A stretch of DNA of 64,000 nt from Hyphomicrobiales bacterium (GTDB lineage Bacteria > Pseudomonadota > Alphaproteobacteria > Rhizobiales > JAJFHB01). Made by a program: the position numbers and the translations under genes. The notes beneath the pieces are model-generated. The model was not told where the DNA came from. It saw only the letters and a list, made by a program, of their open reading frames with translations, and did not search any database. The stretch lies in assembly GCA_021775755.1 (NCBI GenBank), contig JAJFHE010000043.1, forward strand, positions 120,358 through 184,357, read 5' to 3'. How positions within the stretch are numbered: position 1 is the first letter of the stretch; every line of letters starts with the position of its first letter. Positions 25,976 to 35,071 of this stretch are shown piece by piece.

Positions 25976-27346
25976 ATGACGGGAATGCTGAGTCTCGAAG
26001 AGCTCCGGCAAGAGGTTGCCAACGGTAGCATCGATACGGTTCTGGCCTGCCAGATCGATATGCAGGGCCGCCTCATGGGCAAACGGTTTCAGGCGGAGTT
26101 TTTCTGCAACAGTGCCTGGGAGGAAACGCACAGCTGCAATTACCTGCAGGCAACCGACATCGAGATGGAAACGGTCCCCGGTTACAAGTCGACAAGCTGG
26201 GAGGCGGGCTACGGCGACTATACCATGAAACCGGACCTCGCCACGCTGAGGCGTATCCCCTGGCTTGAGGGGACGGCGCTGGTTTTATGCGATGTGCTTG
26301 ATCATCACACTCACGCAGACGTGCCGCACACACCGCGCGCCGTACTCAAAGCACAGGTCGCGCGCCTTGAGGCCATGAACATGAAAGCGTTCATGGCGAG
26401 CGAGCTTGAGTTTTTTCTGTTCAGCGACAGCTATTCGGATGCGCACGGCAAGGGTTACCGCAGCCTGAACCCCATCAGTCCCTATAACGAGGACTACCAT
26501 ATCTTCCAGACGACCAAGGAGGAAGATGTCATGCGCGCCATCCGCAACGGTATTCACGGCGCGGGTATTCCGGTGGAGAATTCAAAGGGCGAGGCCGATG
26601 CCGGCCAGGAGGAACTCAACGTCCAGTACGCCGACGCGCTGACCATGGCGGACCGGCACTCGATCATGAAAAACGGCATCAAGGAAATCGCCTGGGCCAA
26701 GGGGCGTTCAGCGACGTTCATGGCGAAATGGGACACGGAGTTTGCAGGCAATTCCTGCCATGTGCATCAATCGCTGGCGAGCATCGACGACGATACGCCA
26801 CTGTTCCATGATGCCGGCGCGGATAACGCCATGTCGCAGACGATGCATCACTATCTTGCGGGTCTGCTCGCCCACGCCAGCGAAATCACCTATTTTCTGG
26901 CGCCCTACATCAACTCCTACAAGCGGTTCATGGAGGGCACCTTTGCGCCGACCAAGGCGATCTGGTCGCTCGACAACAGAACGGCCGGCTACCGCCTGTG
27001 CGGTGCGGGCACCAAGGCGGTGCGTGTCGAATGCCGGGTCGGCGGCGCCGACCTCAATCCCTACCTCGCCTATGCGGCGATGCTTGCCGCCGGCCTCGAC
27101 GGTATCGAGAACAAGCTTGAGCTTGAGGCGCCCTTTACCGGCGATGCATATAGCGGGCGCCGGCTGCGCGAGATCCCGAAAACCCTGCGTGATGCGACCG
27201 CAACACTCAATAAATCGAAGATGCTGCGCGCGGCGTTCGGCGATGAGGTGATCGATCACTATGTGCATGCCGCAAGGTGGGAGCAAGAAGAGCTCGACCG
27301 GCGGGTCACCGACTGGGAAGTTGCCCGTGGGTTCGAGCGCGCATAA
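25976..27346 (+). CDS. Glutamine-synthetase-family ligase (PuuA-like gamma-glutamyl-amine synthetase)
   Basis: A 456-residue ATP-dependent ligase of the glutamine synthetase superfamily. Visible are the metal-binding ASELEFFLF, the VENSKGEADAGQEELNVQYADAL block, the GNSCHVHQSL histidine motif, and the NRTAGYRLCGAGTKAVRVECRVGGADLNPYLA C-terminal region. The pattern matches glutamate-putrescine ligase and related enzymes, which glutamylate amines, rather than true GlnA (no adenylylation loop). Followed within 29 bases by the aldehyde dehydrogenase and later by a flavin oxidase, the arrangement of a Puu-like gamma-glutamyl pathway. Confidence 0.88.
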   Translation: MTGMLSLEELRQEVANGSIDTVLACQIDMQGRLMGKRFQAEFFCNSAWEETHSCNYLQATDIEMETVPGYKSTSWEAGYGDYTMKPDLATLRRIPWLEGTALVLCDVLDHHTHADVPHTPRAVLKAQVARLEAMNMKAFMASELEFFLFSDSYSDAHGKGYRSLNPISPYNEDYHIFQTTKEEDVMRAIRNGIHGAGIPVENSKGEADAGQEELNVQYADALTMADRHSIMKNGIKEIAWAKGRSATFMAKWDTEFAGNSCHVHQSLASIDDDTPLFHDAGADNAMSQTMHHYLAGLLAHASEITYFLAPYINSYKRFMEGTFAPTKAIWSLDNRTAGYRLCGAGTKAVRVECRVGGADLNPYLAYAAMLAAGLDGIENKLELEAPFTGDAYSGRRLREIPKTLRDATATLNKSKMLRAAFGDEVIDHYVHAARWEQEELDRRVTDWEVARGFERA

Positions 27347-27375
27347 CGTCCAATTTCGGGGTGGAGGATATAGCA

Positions 27376-28767
27376 ATGCCGGTCATCAGGAGTATTTCAC
27401 CGGTCGACGGGTCGCTCTACGTGGAGCGACCCGTGGCCGAAGACGCGGCTGTCGACAAGGCGTTTGCGGCGGCCCGCGAAGCACAGAAGGCGTGGCGCGA
27501 GGCCTCCGTTGCGGAGCGTGCGGAATACTGCACCCGCGCCGTCGATGCCATGCTCGCCATGGGAGATGGAATTGCGCCCGAGCTTTCCTGGCAAATGGGC
27601 CGGCCGGTGCGGTTCGGCGCGGGCGAACTCGGCGGCTTCGAAGAGCGTGCCCGGCACATGATCGCCATTGCCGGCAATGCGCTCGCAGACGTCATTCCCG
27701 AGCAGAAGGACGGTTTCAATCTCTATATCAAGCGCGAACCGCTTGGTGTCGTGTTCACGCTCGCACCCTGGAACTTCCCGTACCTGACCGCGGTCAACTC
27801 GATCGTTCCGGCGCTCATGGCGGGAAATGCCGTGGTTCTCAAGCACGCTTCGCACACGCTGCTTGTCGGCGAGCGTTTCCAGCAGGCATTCGATGCGGCG
27901 GGGCTGCCGGAGGGTCTCTTCCAGAACCTTGTACTGTCGCACGGGCAGACCGCACGCATATTGTCCACAAGGCTCGCCGACATGGTGTGCTTTACGGGCT
28001 CGGTGGACGGCGGCCGGTCCATGGAGGCCGCGGCGCAGGGCACCTTCGTGGCGATGGGGCTCGAACTTGGCGGCAAGGATCCGGCCTATGTGCGCGCCGA
28101 CGTCGATGTCGGCCATGCCATCGAGAACGTCGCCGATGGCGCCTATTTCAATTCCGGCCAGTCGTGCTGCGGCATCGAGCGCGTCTACGTGCACGAAGCG
28201 GTCTACGACCAGTTCGTCGAGGGCTTCGTGGATCTCGTGCGCGGCTACGTTCTGGACAATCCTCTCAATCCTGAAACGACGCTTGGACCGCTGGTGAAAG
28301 CGTCCGCGGCCGAGTTCGTGCGCGGGCAGATTGCCGCCGCCGAGCGCGCCGGCGCGACCGCGCACATCAAACGCGGCGAGTTTGCCGCCGACATCGGAGA
28401 AGGTCCCTACCTCGCGCCGCAGGTGCTGACCGGCGTCAACCACCAGATGGCGGTGATGAGCGAAGAGACGTTCGGGCCGGTGGCGGGCATCATGAAAGTG
28501 TCCGGCGACGACGAGGCCGTTGCGCTTATGAACGACAGCGAATTCGGGCTGACCGCATCGATCTGGACGCGCGATGAGGCGGCGGCCCGCGAGATCGGCG
28601 ACCGGATCGAAACCGGAACCGTGTTCATGAACCGCGCCGATTACCTCGACCCGGCGCTTGCCTGGACCGGCGTCAAGAACACCGGCCGCGGCTGCACTTT
28701 GTCGCGGGTCGGCTATGAAGCGCTGACACGTCCGAAGTCATATCATTTGCGAACAAAACTTTCGTGA
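27376..28767 (+). CDS. NAD(P)-dependent aldehyde dehydrogenase
   Basis: A 463-residue ALDH-superfamily enzyme. The catalytic residues are all seen: Asn133 in PWNFPYL, Glu230 in GLELGGKDP and Cys264 in FNSGQSCC. The nucleotide-binding FTGSVDGG lies at about 206-213. GTGGAGGA precedes the chosen ATG; a longer frame from 27277 overlaps the ligase and is rejected. In the proposed pathway it would oxidise the gamma-glutamyl aldehyde made by the flavoprotein. Confidence 0.94.
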   Translation: MPVIRSISPVDGSLYVERPVAEDAAVDKAFAAAREAQKAWREASVAERAEYCTRAVDAMLAMGDGIAPELSWQMGRPVRFGAGELGGFEERARHMIAIAGNALADVIPEQKDGFNLYIKREPLGVVFTLAPWNFPYLTAVNSIVPALMAGNAVVLKHASHTLLVGERFQQAFDAAGLPEGLFQNLVLSHGQTARILSTRLADMVCFTGSVDGGRSMEAAAQGTFVAMGLELGGKDPAYVRADVDVGHAIENVADGAYFNSGQSCCGIERVYVHEAVYDQFVEGFVDLVRGYVLDNPLNPETTLGPLVKASAAEFVRGQIAAAERAGATAHIKRGEFAADIGEGPYLAPQVLTGVNHQMAVMSEETFGPVAGIMKVSGDDEAVALMNDSEFGLTASIWTRDEAAAREIGDRIETGTVFMNRADYLDPALAWTGVKNTGRGCTLSRVGYEALTRPKSYHLRTKLS

Positions 28768-28779
28768 GGAGCAGGTCTC

Positions 28780-29937
28780 GTGGAGCTTGTTGGAAACTGG
28801 AATTACCCCACCGCAATGCGTATGGGCGCAGGCCGTATTTCTGAACTGCCGGAGGCGTGCAAAAGTTTCGGCATCGACAACCCGCTGATCGTTACCGATG
28901 CGGGGCTTGCCGGACTCCCGATGGTCGATGAGATGGTGTCTTCGTGCAAGGCGGCGGGGCTCGGCGTTGCGCTTTATGCGGACGTCAAATCGAACCCGGT
29001 GGAAGAGAACGTGTCCGGCGGCGTTGAGGTCTACCGCTCAGGCGGGCATGACGGCGTCGTGGCGCTCGGCGGCGGCAGCGGGCTAGACGTCGGCAAGGCC
29101 GTGGCGCTGATGGCCGGCCAGAACCGCCCGATATGGGACTTCGAAGATGTCGGCGACTGGTGGACGCGCGCCGACGCCGATGCCATTCCGCCGATCATCG
29201 CCGTGCCGACGACGGCGGGTACCGGATCGGAAGTCGGCCGTGCCTCGGTGATCACCAAGGAAGACACACACGAGAAAAAAATTATCTTCCACCCGAAACT
29301 GATGCCGTCTCTTGTCATCAACGATCCGGAACTGACCGTCGGGCTGCCCGCCCGGCTGACGGCGGCGACCGGCATGGACGCGCTGTCGCACAATCTCGAA
29401 GCCTTCTGTGCGCCGGGCTATCACCCGATGGCGGTCGGCATTGCGTTGGAAGGCATGCGGCTCGTCAAGGACTGGCTGCCGGCGGCGGTGGCGGACGGCA
29501 CCGACATAGAAGCGCGCTCGCATATGCTGGTGGCATCGTCCATGGGGGCGACCGCGTTCCAGCGCGGGCTTGGCGGCATTCATGCGCTCGCCCACCCGCT
29601 CGGTGGCCACTACGATGCGCATCACGGCACGCTCAACGCCATTCTCATGCCCTATGTATTGAAGGCAAATCGTTCGGCCATCGAAGACATCATCGCCGAC
29701 GCCGCGCGTTATCTCGATATTGCCGGCGGCTACAAGGGCTTCGTCGACTGGGTGCTCGAATTGCGCACAACGATCGCCTCGCCGCACACGCTTCAGGATA
29801 TTGGTATCGGCGACGACAAGATGGACGTTATTGCAGCGGCGGCAATCGAGGATCCTTCAGCCGGAGGCAACCCGATCGCGCTGACGCAGGCGCAATATGC
29901 CGAGATCGGCTGCAACGCAGTGGCCGGCACATTGTAG
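28780..29937 (+). CDS. Iron-containing alcohol dehydrogenase
   Basis: A 385-residue group III (iron-activated) alcohol dehydrogenase with a GTG start 12 bases after the aldehyde dehydrogenase and AGGAGCAGG before it. GGGSGLDVGKAVALM binds NAD; metal ligands come from GMDALSHNLEAF and the histidine-rich GGIHALAHPLGGHYDAHHG. It could oxidise an alcohol group on the substrate, suggesting an amino alcohol, or recycle an aldehyde. Its 3' end overlaps the annotated start of the flavoprotein. Confidence 0.94.
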   Translation: MELVGNWNYPTAMRMGAGRISELPEACKSFGIDNPLIVTDAGLAGLPMVDEMVSSCKAAGLGVALYADVKSNPVEENVSGGVEVYRSGGHDGVVALGGGSGLDVGKAVALMAGQNRPIWDFEDVGDWWTRADADAIPPIIAVPTTAGTGSEVGRASVITKEDTHEKKIIFHPKLMPSLVINDPELTVGLPARLTAATGMDALSHNLEAFCAPGYHPMAVGIALEGMRLVKDWLPAAVADGTDIEARSHMLVASSMGATAFQRGLGGIHALAHPLGGHYDAHHGTLNAILMPYVLKANRSAIEDIIADAARYLDIAGGYKGFVDWVLELRTTIASPHTLQDIGIGDDKMDVIAAAAIEDPSAGGNPIALTQAQYAEIGCNAVAGTL

Positions 29938-31270
29938 GAGACACGTTGCCGATGGGGTAAGCGCCGACATCATTCACGGTGATTTCAAGGCCGAACCCTA
30001 TTGGTGGGATGCCGCACCGCGCCGGCAGCGTGGCGCTAGTGACGTCCCGCGCAAAGCCGATATTGCGATAATCGGGTCGGGCTATACCGGCCTTTCCGCC
30101 GCCCTCACGCTGGCGCGCGCCGGCCGCGAGGTGGTGGTGCTTGAGCGGGACTCTCCGGGCTTTGGATCGAGCTCGCGCAATGCGGGTTATGTCGGCTCGG
30201 CGCTGCTCGCGCCGTTCTCCCAACTCATCGCCAAGTACGGTGCCTCGCGCGCCGTAGCCTGGTACGGCGAGGCCAAGGCGGCGTTCGACTACACAACAGC
30301 CCTGATCGAGCGCGAACAGATTCGCTGTGACTATTTCCGTTCGGGGAGGGTGTTCTGGGCCTATACGCAAGCACAGCTCGATGGGCTTGAGCATGAGTTT
30401 CAGGCGATGCGCGCCCATCTCGGCAAAGAGGGAGAAATCCTGCACGGCGATGCCATGGCACGGGAAACCGGCTCGCGGCAGTATTGCGGCGGCCTTGTGA
30501 TCCCCGAGACAGGCGCGCTGCATCCCGCCCTTTATCACCAGGGGCTGCTCGAGCGCGTGGAGGCGGCAGGCGCAACGGTGGTCGGGCATGCGGCGGTCGA
30601 GAGCATTGCGGCCGCATCAACCGGTCACAGGGTAGAGACGGTGCGCGGGGCCATTGAAGCGCGCGATGTGCTGGTTGCAACGAATGGTTATGCCGGGCGT
30701 GAAACGCCGTGGTTCCGGCGCAGGCTGCTGCCGGTTGCCGCGCAGATGATCGCCACCGAACCGCTCGACCCGAAACTTGTCGCGATGCTGCTGCCCGGCG
30801 CGCGCACAAATCTCAACACACGCGCCATGTTCAGCTACTGGCGCGCCTCGCCCGACGGCACGCGCGTCCTGTTCGGCGGCCGCACCGGAGTTGAGTATCG
30901 CGATCCCGAATCCGCGGCGCGGGAGCAGCATGGCGAAATGGTGGAAACCTTTCCTGAACTGGCAAGCACGCGCGTCAGTCATTTGTGGAGCGGGCAAATC
31001 GGTTTTACGCGCGACCGCCTGCCTCATATCGGCGTGCGCGATGGTGTGCATTTCGCCATGGGTATGAACGGCGCCGGCTTGCCGATGGGAACGTATCTCG
31101 GACACAAGTCGGCACTTCGCATCCTTGGCAATGAGGGCGCCGCGACCGCATTCGACGGTCTCGGTTTCAACGCCATCCCGCTCTATACCGGCCGGCCGTG
31201 GTTCGTGCCTCTGCTTGTCGGCGCGGCACGCCTGCGCCACCGCCGCGAACGGCCGCCGCGCGAGCATTGA
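29897..31270 (+). CDS. FAD-dependent oxidoreductase (DAO/PuuB-like), start region possibly frameshifted
   Basis: A D-amino-acid-oxidase-fold flavoprotein. The dinucleotide motif IAIIGSGYTGLSAALTLARAGREVVVLERD is intact and the C-terminal GQIGFTRDRLPHIG...GMNGAGLPMGTYLG matches gamma-glutamylputrescine oxidases. The only in-frame start is ATG 29897, inside the dehydrogenase gene. An AGGAGA at 29937-29942 instead serves TTG/ATG codons at 29946 and 29952 that hit a stop after two codons or fewer. One more G in the run 29954-29957 would join that ATG to SADIIHGDFKAEPYWWD. So the native start is probably lost by a 1-base deletion or sequence error. Confidence 0.85.
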   Translation: MPRSAATQWPAHCRRHVADGVSADIIHGDFKAEPYWWDAAPRRQRGASDVPRKADIAIIGSGYTGLSAALTLARAGREVVVLERDSPGFGSSSRNAGYVGSALLAPFSQLIAKYGASRAVAWYGEAKAAFDYTTALIEREQIRCDYFRSGRVFWAYTQAQLDGLEHEFQAMRAHLGKEGEILHGDAMARETGSRQYCGGLVIPETGALHPALYHQGLLERVEAAGATVVGHAAVESIAAASTGHRVETVRGAIEARDVLVATNGYAGRETPWFRRRLLPVAAQMIATEPLDPKLVAMLLPGARTNLNTRAMFSYWRASPDGTRVLFGGRTGVEYRDPESAAREQHGEMVETFPELASTRVSHLWSGQIGFTRDRLPHIGVRDGVHFAMGMNGAGLPMGTYLGHKSALRILGNEGAATAFDGLGFNAIPLYTGRPWFVPLLVGAARLRHRRERPPREH

Positions 31271-31277
31271 GCGCCGG

Positions 31278-31679
31278 TCAGGGTTTGGGAGCGCAGCTTA
31301 ACGGCGCGCCACCGCCGCACACGCAGCTGATTTGGTCAAGCGGGGGGCAGTAGCAGGCGCCGGCGGGAACAATGCCGCAACCCGGTGTTGCCTCGCAGGC
31401 GGCAGTGGCATCGTAGGACTGATCCTCGTCGACCAGTCCGTCTATCACAACCGTTCTCATCTGCTGAAAGTCGGCTTCGCACGCATTGGCCGCGGGCTCG
31501 CACAAATAGGCCGCTGCGTTACCGTCAGCATCTTTCACGGACATGCATTCCGGAGACGTCTCGCATTGAAGGCGGTCAAGTTGCGCGCACTCGCTGGCGG
31601 ATGAGATTTGCGGGGACAGCCACAAACCCGTTACAGCGAAAAGCACTGCCAGAGCGTATTTGCTTGCAGTATGGATCAT
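31278..31679 (-). CDS. Secreted cysteine-rich protein of unknown function
   Basis: A 133-residue protein with a signal peptide (to about residue 28, LSPQISSASEC). The mature part has at least twelve cysteines, including CYCPP and SCVCGGG, suggesting a disulphide-stabilised small domain. It overlaps the upstream monooxygenase by four bases (ATGA), so the two are cotranscribed, though one is cytoplasmic and the other exported. No family recognised. Confidence 0.75.
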   Translation of the reverse strand: MIHTASKYALAVLFAVTGLWLSPQISSASECAQLDRLQCETSPECMSVKDADGNAAAYLCEPAANACEADFQQMRTVVIDGLVDEDQSYDATAACEATPGCGIVPAGACYCPPLDQISCVCGGGAPLSCAPKP

Positions 31680-33343
31680 TGAGCCGATCTCCTTGTCGCC
31701 AATACTTGTGTGTCGGATTCTTCTCCTTGCGGCGACAATACGAACCCTTCATAACCCGCCGCCGCAATCTGGTTACAGCGTTTGCGGTATTTGTGGGCGC
31801 CGCCGGTATAGGGCATGAAGACGCGTGGTTTTCCCGGAACGTTCGCGCCCATGTACCAGGAACTTGCCTCGGGATAGAAGGTTCCCGCCGCGACGTCCTG
31901 GACGTGGGCTGTCCAGGCCTCTTCGGCCTCCGGGGATGCTTCGATGGCATCAAGGCCATTGGCGCGCATGTGGACGAGGCAATCGGCGATCCAGTCGACA
32001 TGCTGCTCGATCGACATCACGACATGGGCGAGGACGGATGGGCTGCCAGGTCCGGTGATCGTAAAAAGGTTCGGGAAACCGGAAATCGCAATGCCGAGGT
32101 AGCTCGCCGGGCCGTCGCGCCACTTTTCCTGCAGGGCGATGCCGTTGCGGCCGCGAACATCCATGCGCAGCATGGTTCCGGTCATTGCATCAAATCCGGT
32201 GGCGAAGACGATGATATCGAACCCGTGCTCCGCACCTGCCTGGACGAGGCCGTTTTCGGTTATGCGCTCGATCGGTTCGGATCCGATGTCGACAAGGGAG
32301 ACATTGTCGCGATTGAAGGTTTCATAGTAGCCGCTGTCGACGCAGAGACGTTTGGAACCCACGGGATGACTTTTCGGGCACAACAGCTCGGCGGTCTCAG
32401 GATCATTGACGATCTTGCGGATCTTATTGTGGATGAATGCGGTTGCCGCGTCGTTTGCCTCGCGGCTTGTCATGAGGTCGGAGAAGACGTTCCACATGAG
32501 CAGTCCGCCGCGCTGCCACCCCGCCTCCAGAACATCCAGCCGTTCATGCTCGTCAAGATCCTCGATGGACGGATGGCCGCCCTCATTGTGAAAGCCCGAG
32601 TGTGTCGAGCGCTCGCGGTTGCGCCAGTGATCGTAATTCGCCTTCCACTCCGTGATCTCGTCGTCGGAGAGGTCATGGTTCCACGCGGGCACGGAAAAGT
32701 TGGCAGTGCGCTGGAATACGGTGAGTTGCGCCGCGTCGCGTGCGATGACCGGGGCGGCCTGCATGCCGGTGGCGCCGGTGCCGATGAGGGCAACCCGCTT
32801 GCCGGCGAACGCGACCTCCTCGTGTGGCCAGGCGGCGGTGTGATAGCACGCGCCCCGGAACTGCCCGATGCCTTCGATTTCCGGCAGTTTCGGCGTCGAC
32901 AGCGAGCCCGTAGCCATGATGCAGAACCGGGCGGCAAGGCGCCCACCCTTGCCGGTTTCGATGTGCCACAGCCCGGCCGCCTCGTCGAAGCGGGCCGACT
33001 TTACTTTCGTATCGAAGGCGATGTCTCGGCGCAAGTCGAAGCGGTTGGCGACATGGTTTGCATAGGCGAGGATTTCGGGCTGTTCGGCGTAGCGTTTCGA
33101 CCAGGTCCACTCCTGCTGAAGATCGTCGTCGAACGAATAGGAGTAGGACATGCTTTCAACGTCGCAGCGTGCGCCGGGATAGCGGTTCCAGTACCAGGTG
33201 CCGCCGACATCGCCGCCGGCTTCCAGCACATGCACCGAAAAACCGAGACCGCGCAGATGGTGCAGGGCGTACATGCCGGCAAACCCGGCGCCAACGACGA
33301 TCACGTCGTAATTTTGTTCACCAATGTTGTCTGCTTTTGGCAT
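31676..33343 (-). CDS. Baeyer-Villiger-type flavin monooxygenase
   Basis: A 555-residue FAD/NADPH enzyme that inserts oxygen next to a ketone. GAGFAG (residues 18-23) binds FAD and GTGATG (188-193) binds NADPH. Between them the Baeyer-Villiger fingerprint F-x-G-x-x-x-H-x-x-x-W-P is exact at 162-173 (FRGACYHTAAWP). Length and the GGTWYWNRYPGARCD block match cyclohexanone-monooxygenase-like enzymes. No ester hydrolase or lactonase is adjacent on the strand; the alpha/beta hydrolase at 35863 is the nearest candidate to act on a product (inference). Confidence 0.94.
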   Translation of the reverse strand: MPKADNIGEQNYDVIVVGAGFAGMYALHHLRGLGFSVHVLEAGGDVGGTWYWNRYPGARCDVESMSYSYSFDDDLQQEWTWSKRYAEQPEILAYANHVANRFDLRRDIAFDTKVKSARFDEAAGLWHIETGKGGRLAARFCIMATGSLSTPKLPEIEGIGQFRGACYHTAAWPHEEVAFAGKRVALIGTGATGMQAAPVIARDAAQLTVFQRTANFSVPAWNHDLSDDEITEWKANYDHWRNRERSTHSGFHNEGGHPSIEDLDEHERLDVLEAGWQRGGLLMWNVFSDLMTSREANDAATAFIHNKIRKIVNDPETAELLCPKSHPVGSKRLCVDSGYYETFNRDNVSLVDIGSEPIERITENGLVQAGAEHGFDIIVFATGFDAMTGTMLRMDVRGRNGIALQEKWRDGPASYLGIAISGFPNLFTITGPGSPSVLAHVVMSIEQHVDWIADCLVHMRANGLDAIEASPEAEEAWTAHVQDVAAGTFYPEASSWYMGANVPGKPRVFMPYTGGAHKYRKRCNQIAAAGYEGFVLSPQGEESDTQVLATRRSAQ

Positions 33344-33375
33344 GGGCGGTAGCTAACCTGTTTTCGCACGGCTTT

Positions 33376-33567
33376 TCAATGCGCCCATGCACGGCTGCCA
33401 GCCGCGCCGGCCTTGAAGTTGATCTTTTCGGTCCGGGCCACAAACGAGCGTACGAACGCGGTCTCTGTGAAGTTGGCGACGGGCAATTCGGACCAATACT
33501 CTCCGCCGCCGCGACAACAGCGCGTCAGCGGTGCGCAATCTGCACCCTGCAAGAAACGATTGGACAA
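33376..33567 (-). CDS. Possible small protein with TTG start
   Basis: A 63-codon frame in the 283-bp gap before the monooxygenase on the same strand. Its codons keep the G/C third-position bias of real genes here, and the product contains RCCRGGGEYW and FVARTEKINFKAG. Against it: TTG start, only a weak upstream GGGGCG, and no family recognised. It could be a genuine small gene or the upstream remnant of one. Confidence 0.3.
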   Translation of the reverse strand: MSNRFLQGADCAPLTRCCRGGGEYWSELPVANFTETAFVRSFVARTEKINFKAGAAGSRAWAH

Positions 33568-33626
33568 CGCCCCGGTTCGTCATCACACTGATTGGACAGA
33601 CAATTATTTGGAGCCATGCGTTGTCA

Positions 33627-34121
33627 ATGATGATCAGGAAACTCCTAACGGCTGCGGCGGTGTCCGTTGCCCTGAGCGGTGCGGCGTTCGCCGATGGCCA
33701 AGATAAAATGTACGACCTCCAGGGCGGGTATCTCGGTCTGCTGGAGATTATTGGCGATGTCGAGGACACCCGGGGTGTGCCTTACGCCCTCCTGGAAATG
33801 GATGACCACGGGTTGATGTTCTACGTCGATCGCGAGGCCGTGTACGTCACGCTCACCACAGACAATCCGATTATCACCGAACAACGGTCCTTCGATGGCT
33901 TTTGGGTCAGTAACGGGACCCCCGACGAGGCACTGCGCGAGGACTGCCCGGCAGATTTCATGCGCGACCATCTGGGCAAGGAACACAAACTCTACGGCAA
34001 TCTTTCCTGGACCAATACGGCGCTTGAGGACGGTAATCTGATCTTCAGAGTGGATCTTGGATTTTGCGACGGGCCGGTCGCAGCTGGGCGTTTAATGATC
34101 AGGAATAAGCCACAGAGTTGA
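33627..34121 (+). CDS. Exported protein of unknown function
   Basis: A 164-residue protein with a signal peptide (MMIRKLLTAAAVSVALSGAAFA). The mature part is acidic, with two cysteines (REDCPAD and LGFCDGP) that could pair. No family recognised and no membrane helix. The start at 33627 is the first that begins with the signal; upstream frame lacks a ribosome-binding site. It is followed by another small exported protein on the same strand. Confidence 0.7.
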   Translation: MMIRKLLTAAAVSVALSGAAFADGQDKMYDLQGGYLGLLEIIGDVEDTRGVPYALLEMDDHGLMFYVDREAVYVTLTTDNPIITEQRSFDGFWVSNGTPDEALREDCPADFMRDHLGKEHKLYGNLSWTNTALEDGNLIFRVDLGFCDGPVAAGRLMIRNKPQS

Positions 34122-34224
34122 GCGCGCCCACGGTTTGCGTGGTGATCGCACCGCTGATGAGAGCAAGTCTGTTTGGACCGGGGAGAATATTGATAATCTG
34201 GCAAAATCACAAAAGGAACAAGCC

Positions 34225-34572
34225 GTGAAGCACTCACTCGCTATTGTCACACTTCTCTTCAGCCTTGCAGCTCTTCCCGCGCAGGCACAAGACCTCAGTT
34301 CCGCGTCCTGTCTGGTGCAAAATCAGGTCGGCTACGGCGAATGTTCCGCTGTATGTCCGGCCGGTGAGCAAGTGCTCAATTGTACGCACAGTTTCGGCAA
34401 TCTCAGCTCCGGCGACACCTGTACGTCGCTCGGCCGTGTCTTTGCCGGCAGCACGGATTCATCGGGTCAGCCCAATCCGCAGCCACACGACCGCTGCCAG
34501 TTTTCTGCGTTCTGCTCAGATTCCAGCGCTACCCTTTCGGTGCAGGGCTGGGCGAGCTGTTACAAGCCCTAG
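34225..34572 (+). CDS. Small secreted cysteine-rich protein
   Basis: A 115-residue protein beginning at a GTG preceded by AAAAGGAA. The signal peptide (to LPAQAQ) is followed by about 90 residues with eight cysteines spread evenly (SASCLV, GECSAVCPAG, LNCTHS, DTCTSL, DRCQFSAFC, SCYKP), suggesting four disulphides. No family recognised. Its TAG stop shares the sequence CTAG with the stop of the convergent gene at 34569. Confidence 0.65.
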   Translation: MKHSLAIVTLLFSLAALPAQAQDLSSASCLVQNQVGYGECSAVCPAGEQVLNCTHSFGNLSSGDTCTSLGRVFAGSTDSSGQPNPQPHDRCQFSAFCSDSSATLSVQGWASCYKP

Positions 34573-34958
34573 CGGGTTGTGCACGTCATGGGATGGGCAA
34601 ATCCGTCGGCGAGAAGGACCGCGACGTTTGACTGCGTGTCGATCGTCGCGGCGATGCTGGCTGCCGGGTTGGCGGGTGCGGACCACGGAAGGTCGAGGCC
34701 GACCGCGGTGACGTAGCGGCCAACGCGGGCCATGCTGACGGCCTGTCCTTCCCAGCAACCGGAATAGGCGCACAGCGAAACTTCGCCGTTGGCGTTCACC
34801 GTCAAACGGGACGGCGTGAAGTCGTCGCCCGTTTTGACTTCGCACGTCTCTGCACCGCAGGTGATTTCCGCCGCTTCATTGCTACACGACCACTCTTCGG
34901 CCAGTGCCGGTGCGGCGAGGAGAGATGTTGCGATCAAGAAGGCGGAAAAACGATACAT
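34569..34958 (-). CDS. Exported protein of unknown function
   Basis: A 129-residue protein with a signal peptide (MYRFSAFLIATSLLAAPALA). The mature protein has six cysteines (WSCSN, ITCGAETCEV, SLCAYSGCWEG) plus one near the C-terminus. AGGAGA six bases before the ATG at 34958 decides the start over an ATG two codons earlier. It overlaps the convergent gene by four bases at CTAG. No family recognised. Confidence 0.7.
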   Translation of the reverse strand: MYRFSAFLIATSLLAAPALAEEWSCSNEAAEITCGAETCEVKTGDDFTPSRLTVNANGEVSLCAYSGCWEGQAVSMARVGRYVTAVGLDLPWSAPANPAASIAATIDTQSNVAVLLADGFAHPMTCTTR

Positions 34959-35071
34959 GCACATTCTCCTCAAGGACCGAAAATAAACCGGCAATCAGAT
35001 TGCGGGCGGGTGTTGGACGGTCAGTATAGGTACGTACCTTCGCTTCACAAGCCGGAGAAGGCGGAGATACC

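Noticed and set aside
31385..33352. A 655-residue plus-strand frame opposite the monooxygenase
   Set aside because: It is the antisense frame of a well-defined Baeyer-Villiger enzyme and contains no recognisable domain.
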